The notes below the pieces were generated by a model. The model saw only the letters and a program-made list of their open reading frames with translations. It had not been told where the DNA came from and did no database searches. Positions 1 through 9,257 of a stretch of DNA of 64,000 bases are shown in pieces (within the stretch, counting starts at the first letter, position 1; each line of letters opens with the position of its first letter). This stretch comes from Rutidosis leptorrhynchoides (Eukaryota; Streptophyta; Magnoliopsida; Asterales; Asteraceae): NCBI RefSeq assembly GCF_046630445.1, contig NC_092341.1, forward strand, positions 255,283,501 to 255,347,500, written 5' to 3'. Made by a program: the position numbers and the translations under genes.

Positions 1-1
1 T

Positions 2-1384
2 TATTTATTACCTTCGGAATTTGTGCTCTACTCCGATCATGAGTCGCTAAAATATATTCATGGGCAACACAAGTTAAACGCACGTCATGCTAGATGGGTT
101 GAAACGTTGCAATCGTATTCGTTTGTTATTAAACATAAATCAGGGGCACAAAATCAAGTTGCTAATGAGCTCAGTCGACGCTATACTTTGTTGTCAACAG
201 TGAGAATTAATGTTTGTGGATTTGAGTCCTGGAAGGATCATTATCCTTCTGATAGAGATTTCAGGTACATATGGGATAAATGTGCTAGTGGATCATACCT
301 CCTATTTGTAATTTGTAATGGCTTTCTGTTTAAAGGCCATAAACTATGCGTACCTGGTGGATCAAATAGGGAAGTGATCATCACCGAGAACCATGCTGGG
401 GGTCTGGGGGGTCATTTTGGTACAAACAAAACTTTGTTACTTGTCAAGTCTGACTTTTATTGGCCTCATATGGAACGGGATGTGAATCGGGTGGTTAGCC
501 GTTGTCGTACTTGCCATATAGCAAAGACTCAAAGTGCTAGTGCCGGATTATATATGCCTCTTCCAGTTCCTTCTAAGCCATGGGAGGATATCAGTCTTGA
601 TTTTGTACTTGGCTTGCCACTCACACGAAGACAAAAGGATTCGGTCATGGTTGTTGTGGATCGATTTTCGAAAATGGCTCATTTTATACCATGTGCGAAA
701 ACGTTTGATGCAAGCCAAGTTGCTCGTTTATTCTTTGCCGAAATAGTTCGCTTGCATGGAATTCCAAAATCATTAACTTCTGATCGTGACGTGAAATTTA
801 TTAGTCATTTTTGGCGCACGTTATGGGCTCGTGTGGGATCTAAGTTGTCGTTTAGTAGCTCTCATCATCTGCAAACGGATGGGCAAACGGAGGTTGTGAA
901 TCGAAGTTTGGGGAATTTATTAAGGAGTCTCGTGGGTGATCATCCTAAACAGTGGGATTTAACGTTACCTCAAGCTGAATTTGCATATAACCGTTCTGTT
1001 AATCGCACAACGGGTAAAACTCCGTTTGAAATTGTTTATGGCCGAAACCCAACTACTCCGTTAGACTTACACCCTCGGACTACAACTGATCCGGCCAATG
1101 TTGAGGGTCGTGAACTTGCTGAACACATTCAAGAGCTGCATAAACAGGTTCACAATCGCATCACTAAGCAAAATAATGTGTACAAGGCGCGGGTTGATAA
1201 ACATCATAAACAGGTGGTATATAATGTGGGTGATCTGGTGTGGATCCACCTTTGAAAAGAGCGTTTTCCAGCTGGCCGTTTCGGTAAATTAAAGCCTCGA
1301 GCCGATGGTCCTTTTCGGGTGTTAGAACGTATTAATGACAACGCATACAAGATTGAACTTCCCGGTCATTATAACGTGTCGGCT
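2..1384 (+). CDS. gypsy pol fragment: RNase H end, integrase, GPF module (nonsense codon)
   Basis: C-terminal half of a Ty3/gypsy polyprotein, open from the left window edge. It starts in the end of RNase H (YSDHESLKY, about 29-55). The integrase H2C2 zinc module follows (HAGGLGGHFG, then CRTCH near 503-517), then the D,D,E core: LDFVLGLP near 596-620, SDRDVKF near 779-800 and the glutamate in TDGQTEVVNRS near 875-910. A TGA at 1253-1255 interrupts the frame where relatives usually have an arginine (CGA to TGA), but the same frame stays open afterwards through a GPF module (DGPFRV near 1300). At 1384 the frame is broken by the Athila insertion and resumes at 28681. The nonsense codon and the insertion both make it non-functional. 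Confidence 0.9.
1380..1384. repeat. target-site duplication CGGCT, left copy
   Basis: CGGCT directly precedes the TGATGTCG terminus of the left Athila LTR. The same five bases follow the CATTATCA terminus of the far LTR at 28676-28680. Five bases is the usual duplication size for Ty3/gypsy integrases. Confidence 0.9.
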
Positions 1385-3379
1385 TGATGTCGTACGAGGT
1401 GTATATAAAATAGTTTATATTTTACTAGGAAAAACTATTAAATACGATACAATTTTACACAAGATATTTATTTATTTATAGAATGGATATACTTAAACCT
1501 TGCTACAACACTTATAGGCAGTGTACCTAATCGTACAGTAGTGTAGTTTTTAGTAAGTCCGGTTCGTTCCACAGGGAAATCTTTAAACAAAGCTCAACGC
1601 TATATTAGTTTACTTTTATAAAAATACAAATATATATATAAGTAATATTATTATTATAAAGGGGGGTTTTTACCGTTTAATGACCGGTTTGTCGATTTTA
1701 AGATTTTAGTCGCAGTTAAAACCTAATGTAAAATATAAAATAAATACAAGACTTAAATTAAAGCGTAAAGTAAATAACGATAATGAAATTGCGAATAATA
1801 AAAATGCGATAAAATAAAATTGCGATAATTAAAAAGTACGATAATTAAAAGTGCGATTAAATAACAATAAATAAAAGTGCGATAATTAGAAGTGCAATTA
1901 AATATAAAATAAAGGAAATTAAATATGAAATAAAAGAATTATGCTTATTTAAACTTCCGTAATCATGATGTTTGACGTGTTGATTTTAGTTTTATGCTCA
2001 TGGGTTAATTGTCCTTTGTCCTGGATTATTTAATATGTCCGTATGGTTTTTGTCCATAACAGTCCATCAGTCATAAATATAAAGTGCAAGTGTCCTCATC
2101 AAATTATTCTTATACCCGAAGTTAAATATTCCAACTAATTGGGGATTCGAATTGTAACAAGGTTTTAATACTTTGTTTAATGAATACACCAGGTTATCGA
2201 CTGCGTGTAAACCAAGGTTTTACTACTTTGTTAACAATTACACCAATTACCCTTGAATGTAATTTCACCCCTGTTTTAATTATTCTAGTAGCTATTAATC
2301 CATTCCCGTGTCCGGTTAAATGAACGATTATTCGTACATATAAATACCCCGCCCATCGTGTCCGATCGAGTGTATATGGTAATTTATAGGGACGCCCAAT
2401 TGTAAATCTTTATATTAACATTAACAAACTTTCATTTAGTTAAACAAATATAAAGCCCATTAATAGCCCATAGTCTAATTTCCACAAGTGTCGTTCTTTT
2501 GTCCAAACCCCAATTATGGTACAAAGCCCAATTACCCAATTTTAGTAATTAGCCCAACATCATGATTACTTCGTTTTAAATAAGCATAATAATAACTTAG
2601 CTACGAGACATTAATGTAAAAAGGTTGAACATAACTTACAATGATTAAAAATAGCGTAGCGTTACACGGACAGAATTTCGACTTACACCCTTACAACATT
2701 CGCTAACATACCCTTATTATTAGAATTATAATTAAAATTAAAATTAAAATTAAAATATAAATTATATATATATATATATCGTATATATTGAGAGAAGAGA
2801 GATTATAGATTATGAAATTTGATCAGAATTCGGTTTGCTTTATAGCCAGAGTTGAAATTTGGGGCTCCGCGACTCGCGGCAAAATCCCCTTCAAACTCCG
2901 CGAGTCGCGGAGAATGTATTTACAGCTCAGTCCTTGGAGTTTTCTCTGCCGACGGTTTTTTATATATAAATATAATATATATATAATTAATATAATTAAT
3001 TATATATTATATTATATTTATATACATAGTTAACTTGTAATTTTTAGTCCGTTGCGTCGAGCGTTAAGAGTTGACTCTGGTCCCGGTTTCGGATTTTCGA
3101 ACGTCCTTGCGTACAATTTTATATTTTGTACTTTGCGTTTTGAATCTTGTACTCTTGTAATTTCGAGACGTTTCTTATCAATAATTGGAACCTTTTTGAT
3201 TGTCTTTTGTTCTTTTGAGCTTTTTGGTCGTTTGCGTCTTCAATTCGTCGAATCTGTCTTTTGTCTTCACCTTTTATTATTTAAACGATTATCACTTGTA
3301 AATAGAACAATTGCAACTAAAAGCTTGTCTTTCTTGAGGAATAATGCTATGAAATATATGTTCGTTTTTAGCATTATCA
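1385..3379 (-). repeat. Athila LTR, left (3') copy
   Basis: 1995 bp with TG...CA ends: TGATGTCG at the left edge and GCATTATCA at the right. It lies in direct orientation with 20708-22700 and 26657-28675, and inverted relative to 16961-18947. On the coding (minus) strand it holds a TATA-like box at 2844-2838 and a paired GC-rich near-palindrome just upstream of it. Short reading frames inside it recur in every LTR copy and match no known protein, so none is called. Confidence 0.9.
2838..2910 (-). promoter_or_regulatory. LTR core promoter candidate: paired near-palindrome plus TATAAAG
   Basis: Minus strand: two cores of the CCGCGAGTCGCGG type at 2898-2910 and 2867-2879, start-to-start spacing 31 bp, followed by TATAAAG at 2844-2838. 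The block is repeated in the LTR copies at 17430-17473 (first core with one change), 22187-22230 and 28169-28212, always with the same spacing. The GC-rich cores stand out from very AT-rich surroundings. A role in transcription is inferred from position only. Confidence 0.5.
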
Positions 3380-5446
3380 AATATTCCCACACTTGAGCGT
3401 TGCTTGTCCTCAAGCAATATTGTCTTGAAATACTAGAATCACTTCTTTATTCTTCACACTTTGTACATCAGTGATTTCTATACGGCGGTATAAACAATGG
3501 TAGTAACGATATGGTTTACAGTCCCACATGACTATAAAAATTTAGATCCATTAAGGAAATTGGATCTTTATGAAAACATTTGATCTTTTGAAATCTAGTT
3601 TTTACCCTAGATAAGTTTTCTGGAATAACCCTTTACCGGTGTTTGCAACATATTTTTGTGGGTTTGGTGGGTTTCAGATTTGAAAATTTTAGCTCAAAAC
3701 TTGCGGTTTTGTGTCACCCACTTGCTAACCTTGTATTTGGAAAGCAACACGTCCAGTTTACTTGTCCCGTATATTACCTTTCGGTAAACTACCGTCCGGT
3801 TGTAAAGGAAAGCGTTGAACAAGCAACTGTTAAGGCAATGTCCCGTGACATGCTTTTGATTATGGTCTATAACGTGTCGGACGCAATTACTATCCTTGGT
3901 AGGAGCAATAGTAAAGCTCACCCTTATAATTTTTCGGTCTGGCACAAGGTCCTGTCTTTGACCATGCTATGCAACCACCGTTCTTACGGTTGACACCCGA
4001 TTTAGTTCAGGTTACCTAATGAATTCTAGGTGAATTCCTAGGATTTTACGTTCAATGGTAATGAACGCATTGAAAATAGGGTTTTCAGAAAACAAATCGG
4101 TTTGTAATTTTGATCAAAATATTTTCTCGTTCAAGCTCGAGTTTAGATATCATTGAATTCCATGAGTTTGTAATTCTCAATCTTTAAGGTCAATCTCTAG
4201 GATTGAGTAATATCAGTCTTAAAAGCTGATTTTTAATCTTTAAGGAGATTATCCTTTCTGGGGATCTGATTCATTAGTCTTATCAAGCTAATTTGCACGG
4301 TGCCCCCCCATTGTACGAGATAAATCCTTCTCATGGTTAGGATAAATCTGACCACTTGGCGACCCTGTTTAATGCTGAGGTCCGTGGATTTCCTGCTGAT
4401 TTTAGTGATGACTTTTCTAGATTTTTCGTCAACCTACAGCTGGTCTGGACAACAACTTCATGACCTAAATCAAGAAGCGCGTTTCTTTTTCGGAAGACTT
4501 TACTTCCTTTTAATGATGGAATTGATTCATCGTGTAGATCCATCTTTTCTTTTCTTTCATTGGGTAAAACAGTTTAGTTTAGTCCAAAGCAAAAGTATTT
4601 TCAGTTATTTGTTACAGATATATGTGACATATGTTTAACATAATTTGGTAAATTTTCCCACACTTGGCTTTTTATTTTCCTTTTTATCGTCCTCTATTCC
4701 ATTTTAAATGAATTTTAACATTTTAGTTTGTTTCTTAATTTATGTCCTTTCCGAGGTAACAATAATTTCGGTGTTAAAACCTAGTTTTATCGTTCATAAA
4801 TATGTATAAACATGATTTTGAATTCATTTAATTGAAAAATTTTACTAGAATTGGGTAGTCAGTATATAAGACTAGGGCTGTTCTTTTTTATCAGAGAGCA
4901 CTAGATTCTAATACAACTACTGCTTTACTAGTATTTTTAATGGTAACCAAGTGTATAAAGTAAAAAATTTTAAAATCCGAAAGAATTTAACCCCTTCCCA
5001 CACTTAAGATCTTGCAATGCCCTCATTTGCAAGAAATCAGTAACAATTTAAATTATTGAGGGTGATTTGTGTGAAAATGATTAAATTTTTACCAAAGTTT
5101 CCAAATATATTGGCGTTTGTTTGCTGAATGATAAATGGTGCACATCATTTGTTCATTCCGTCTTGTTGTTATTTCGCATATATTTTGCATCTTGTCGTCA
5201 AAATTAGTTGCTTTTGCTGAACTTAATGCCAGTCTTTAAAAATGCGTTGTTTTACCCTGTTGTGTACATAAGATAAACTGCAAACATATATACATATTTT
5301 TGAAGTTTGGTATATTACCCCACATTCAAAAATTATTAAAATCTAAGAATAAAAGTTAGATAATTATAAAAATGATTACAATATTAACAAAAGTATTAAA
5401 CGTATCAATAATTACAAATTACAAAATAAAAAAAATAATAAGTAAA
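3380..5446 (-). other. 3' non-coding region and polypurine tract of the Athila element
   Basis: About 2 kb between the ORF-1 stop and the 3' LTR, with no credible gene on either strand. Read on the minus strand, a purine-rich AAGTGTGGGAATATT tract abuts the LTR start and is the likely plus-strand primer. Similar AAGTGTGGG motifs recur at 4657-4665 and 4997-5005. The region is conserved in the copies at 22701-24861 and 49655-51480, so it belongs to the element rather than being random insertion. Confidence 0.7.
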
Positions 5447-6046
5447 CTAAGGATGATATTGGTACCAATAGGGGTTCCAGGCATAACCATAAGTGCTATA
5501 GAATGCTTCGGCAGGGTCATACGTAGGATATGGTGGCTGCATCTCTATCGACCAAGGAGGGAAGACGAGTTTCGGTGTAGGAATATAGTTTCTACCTATA
5601 TGTTGGCAATGAGCTATGATCTGGTTCTGATGAACTTGCCAATCTTCAAATGCTCTCTGTCTAGCATTTTCGTATTCCTGAGAAGCTATAAACCTATGCA
5701 TTTCTTGCATCTCATTCCCCCCTCCTACATTACCTTGTTGCTGGTTTCTCTCCACCTGTGGATGTCTACCATGGTATCGTACTGCGGCGTTATTTCGCCG
5801 CTTCAAAACTTTCGCACCATGGTATACATTTAAACCTATAGTATCGCGGGGTTCCGGCTCTTCTAGTAATAATTCCCCCCGACTTATATCCACACCGAGA
5901 TATTCACCAATCAAAGTAATAAAAATACCACCTCCTATTATGCTATGTGGTCGCATCCCCCGAACCATAGCTGATAAATAATAACCCACACAATATGGTA
6001 TACTTACAGCGCTCTGTGGGTCTCGAATACACATATGGTAAAACAA
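5447..6046 (-). CDS. Athila ORF-1, C-terminal part (frame-shifted from the N-terminal part)
   Basis: 199 codons. The opening residues (FYHMCIRDP, then YCVGYYLSAM and GGGIFITLIGEYLGV) resemble the later part of the Athila ORF-1 family (PF03078) as I remember it. A Gln/Glu-rich segment and a Pro/Tyr-rich tail follow. The frame is +1 relative to the ORF ending at 6054, and the in-frame codons just before 6046 read sensibly across the junction. The two ORFs therefore look like halves of one ~460-residue protein separated by one base in an A6 run. The same arrangement is present in the second copy at 24862-25461. Function unknown; the position after pol is that of env-like genes. Confidence 0.65.
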   Translation of the reverse strand: MFYHMCIRDPQSAVSIPYCVGYYLSAMVRGMRPHSIIGGGIFITLIGEYLGVDISRGELLLEEPEPRDTIGLNVYHGAKVLKRRNNAAVRYHGRHPQVERNQQQGNVGGGNEMQEMHRFIASQEYENARQRAFEDWQVHQNQIIAHCQHIGRNYIPTPKLVFPPWSIEMQPPYPTYDPAEAFYSTYGYAWNPYWYQYHP

Positions 6047-6053
6047 ATCCTGT

Positions 6054-7471
6054 TCATTTACTTTTTTCCTTGTTTTTACCCCTTTGTGTAATCGAATTAG
6101 CTAAAAACCTATGTATCACTCTTAATTCGGCTCTATCTATATCCAAATAAGAGTAATTTCCCCCTTTGAAACGGTGATGGCTTGTCATTTGACTCCACAC
6201 ACCGTGTGTATCAAAATTCTCATCTATCTTTCTACCGTTTAGTATCAATCCTCTACAATCGGCAGACGCTAACTCCTCAGGCGTATATATACGTAAAGCC
6301 TGAGCCATGTCCAGCAAAGACATGTGGCGCATCGAACCGCCTAACAAAAATCTAATAAAAGAACGATCGGTTAAACTAGCTACCCGATCATTCAACTCTA
6401 TACTACATAACAACTCTTCACACCATACTTTATATACAGGTCTGCGTATGGTGAATAAACATATCCAGTCATTAAAAGAAGAATTACCATACCTCTGTAC
6501 AAGTAATTCCCTAATTGGCCCGGCCAATTCTACAGCTTCTAAGGGTCCCCATTCTATGACCCTCGGTACCTCAACAACCTTGGAATGAAGAGTATGCAAA
6601 CCCCGTTGATATTTTGGATAATCTATCCAAAGTCTGTCAAATCTCAGGTTCGGGTGCAACTCTTCCAAGTGCATATCGGAAAAAGTCATGACTGGATGAG
6701 GTACATCCTGCTTGTAGTAGTTATCCACCTCCTGTTGTTCCAAATTCTCGGCAGAAGCATTGCGGGCTTGGGATGAAGATTCACCCCTTTCATTCTGCAA
6801 AACACATCAAACACAATTTTTGTGCATCCAAATATGCATTAGTGTCAGCAAAATCATCAATCAAAATAATTACAATGACATTATTAATTTATATCAAACT
6901 TAAGCTTATTTTCACATTTTTATCAAATCTACACTTTTTCAAATAAGCATATACGAAAATTTTCGCCAAGTTCATAAGCATTCAACTCAAATAACATGTC
7001 AAAATAATCATTACTAGCAATTAAACAAGTCTCAAATGGCATTATCTTTCAAAAATCAAGTTCATGAATTTTAGACTTGAAAAAGTCCACTTTAATTCTC
7101 AAAATCATGTTTAGGCTCAAAGTTTGGATCATTTAACTACCTAGACATGTTACACTACTCAATTTAGCAACAATTCATGACAAAAATCGGCCATAACCTG
7201 TTTATATCAAAAAGCCCCAAATTTGCTCAAGAACACAAACCCTAGATTACTCAAAATTTGAAGTTTAAGGCTTCTAATCATGTTAAACAGCATCAATCTA
7301 GGTTATACAAGCATAATACATAAACAATTTAAGTCTAATTACACTAAAAAGCATCAAAATCAAATTGGGAAAAAATAGCTCAAGAACACCAAATTTCGGA
7401 TTAAATGGTGTTTAGGTGTAGAAATTTACCGTTTTTCTTGAGTAATTCTTAGATAGCATCCTTCTCAACAT
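6054..7471 (-). CDS. Athila ORF-1, N-terminal part, with a 635-bp intron
   Basis: Minus strand exon 1 is 7471-7430 (14 codons starting ATG, MLRRMLSKNYSRKT) and exon 2 is 6794-6054; spliced length 260 residues. The splice is shown directly by the second copy at 25469-26251, which lacks exactly 6795-7429. The removed piece begins GTAAATTTC and ends TTTTGCAG on the coding strand. Exon 2 carries Athila ORF-1-like motifs (LDMAQALRIYTPEE, RFLLGGSMRHMS). Without splicing no ATG sits at the exon 2 start, so translation probably depends on splicing. The protein is of unknown function; env-like ORFs of Athila elements are often proposed to be expressed from spliced RNA. Confidence 0.75.
6795..7429 (-). 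other. retrotransposon intron (GT-AG) upstream of ORF-1
   Basis: Coding-strand donor CG|GTAAAT at 7429 and acceptor TTTTGCAG|AATG at 6795; 635 bp, AT-rich, no gene inside. Comparison with the intron-less copy (junction 26209/26210) gives exact boundaries that coincide with consensus splice sites, which random deletion would rarely do. Confidence 0.85.
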
Positions 7472-8701
7472 GATTTTAGCAAAAAATTTGGTGATTAACG
7501 GTTAAAAATTGGGATTTTTGGGGGTGGTTTTCGGGTTTTTTTCGCAGCTCTTTTCGCAGTGTTTTTGGAGTGTGTTTTTGTGGGAGTAAACTGATCTGTT
7601 CTGCAGTTATATTTTTTTTTCCGGTTTTTGATCTCTCCGCGAGTCGCGGCAAAATACCCTCCAAACTCCGCGAGTCGCGGAGTTTGGTATATTTTTTTTT
7701 TTTTTTTTTTTATAATCATTAACTTTTGAAAACAATTAAGAAATTAATTTTAAAATTTTGTTTCCCTTGTTATTTAGGACGAGGTCGTTTCGGATCGATG
7801 TCCTAGTCCGTCCTTCGACAAAATTTTAAAATTTGTCTTTTTGTAGCGATTGTTTTAAAAGCTAAGATTTTTGGGTTTTTTTTAATGTTTTTGGCATACT
7901 TTAATTCAATAAGATTAAAAATAATGATAATAAAAGTTCTCGTCCCTCCCTCGGGTAAAGCAATTTCGGTTCAAAGACCTAGTCTTCAACTTACGACGAA
8001 TTTTAAAAATCATATTCTTAACTTAATGAGATAAAGTAAATTTTTGTTTTTAAATTCACACAACTTAAATATAAAATTCAAAATTAAAAATTAAAAATTA
8101 AAAATTCACACCAAACTTAAAATTTGAAATGCATACAATTAAAATTTCATATTTTAAAAATTAAAAATTCACACCAAACTTAATTTTAAAAATTTATAAA
8201 TTCATATCAAACTTATATTAATTTTTCAAATATTTTAAATATATTGTTTTTACAAAGTTTACAATATTAATTTAAGATTTAAATATTAAGATTAAAAACA
8301 TGGTAAAAATAAAATTAAAAATCTTTTTGTCTTTTTATCCCACTTTAATCAATCAAATATTATCAAAAATATGCGCCCCTCTTTTCGGTAAAGTAATTTC
8401 GGTTCCAAGACCTAATTTAACTCATGACGAATTTTTGAAATATTTTGGGTTGATTGTTTAAAGATATTTATACCTTAAGAATAAACGTTAAATTTCGCAG
8501 TGATGTAATAAATTTTTGAATGATATCAATAATTTCGGTCGCCAAACCTAATTTTATTCAATACCAATTTAATACTTTTTAGCGAACAAATTAGCGTTTA
8601 TTATCAAAAGGTTAAAAATAAAAAAATAAAAATAAAAACTGTACATACATACCTGTGAAATAGATTTCTTAGTTATATGATCTATTCCATTCATAAGATA
8701 G
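7472..8701 (-). other. non-coding spacer between the accessory ORF and ORF-1
   Basis: No credible gene on either strand. It contains a poly-T tract near 7686-7710, a paired CCGCGAGTCGCGG module (7637-7649 and 7668-7680, 31-bp spacing) and stretches rich in AAAATTC-type repeats (8060-8200). The left part matches the 5' part of the spliced copy up to about 26396, and the right part matches 51530-52391 in the second Athila element, so it is an element component. Confidence 0.6.
7637..7680. repeat. paired CCGCGAGTCGCGG module, ORF-1 upstream copy
   Basis: Two perfect 13-bp cores at 7637-7649 and 7668-7680. The spacer between them (CAAAATACCCTCCAAACT) resembles the LTR version (CAAAATCCCCTTCAAACT). 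Each core is palindromic except for its central base. Confidence 0.75.
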
Positions 8702-9085
8702 TCAGTTTAATTGGTTTTCCATGGCTACATAGGCGTAACCTCGAGCATTCAGTGTCTTTTCTTCTAAACATATGAACGGTCCGTCTCTGCATAAAGTAAC
8801 AAATTCGGTATTTGAATAGGTTTGATTATTTGAACATTTACCTCCATGTGACCATTTTCCGCATTTGTGACATCTTTCTAGGTGTCGTGCTCTTCTTTTC
8901 GCTGCGGATTTTGATTTTCCTTTACCAAATTGTAACTTATTATCTTCGCATCTGGATTCTTTTCTAACTCCGTCCATTCTTTCTCTGATTACTGATACTA
9001 ATTCGCTCGGTAGTATGTCATTATTACGTTTAGTGATCAAAGCGTGTAGCATTAGACCATGGTTTAGTTCACAGGCAGTCTTCAT
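8702..9085 (-). CDS. Athila accessory ORF with zinc-knuckle-like motif and basic tract
   Basis: 127 codons, just downstream of pol on the coding strand. It has a basic stretch (GKGKSKSAAKRRARH) followed by CHKCGKWSHGGKC, a C-X2-C-X4-H-X3-C array one residue short of the retroviral CCHC knuckle. A homologue lies at the same place in the second element (52392-52808, 138 codons), where the C-terminus is longer because this copy has a stop codon in place of CGA. Conservation of the frame in both copies supports a real protein, perhaps nucleic-acid binding. I do not recognise a named family. How it would be translated after the pol stop is not shown by the sequence. Confidence 0.55.
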   Translation of the reverse strand: MKTACELNHGLMLHALITKRNNDILPSELVSVIRERMDGVRKESRCEDNKLQFGKGKSKSAAKRRARHLERCHKCGKWSHGGKCSNNQTYSNTEFVTLCRDGPFICLEEKTLNARGYAYVAMENQLN

Positions 9086-9257
9086 TTCGTAAAAACCTAA
9101 AAAAAATAAAAATTCAGAATGGGGGGAGAAGACTAGTTCTTTAGGGTCTGCTAGGGAAAGACCATACGTGTTCCATTTTCGAGAACTACACGAAAACAGA
9201 CAATCTAACTCTAACAGAAATACATATTATCCTTTAAAGACTTGATTCTCCCCACAC
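9086..9257 (-). other. short spacer after pol with an internal polypurine-like tract
   Basis: On the coding strand the pol stop overlaps CTAAGTGTGGGGAGAATC (about 9260-9243), which resembles the tract next to the 3' LTR. The same tract is kept at the pol end of the second element (about 52970-52982). Confidence 0.45.

Noticed and set aside
2812-3396. Reading frames inside the LTR (about 73 and 114 codons), repeated in the other LTR copies
   Set aside because: They repeat only because the LTR repeats, show no domain, and in some copies run on into unrelated flanking sequence.
3643-3993. 116-codon frame in the 3' non-coding region, also at 16347-16697
   Set aside because: The frame is present in some copies and altered in others (22983-23345, 49962-50303), lies antisense to the element and has no recognisable domain.
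5372-5833. Plus-strand frames opposite ORF-1 (also 6307-6588 and 24868-25248)
   Set aside because: Antisense shadows of the conserved minus-strand ORF-1.
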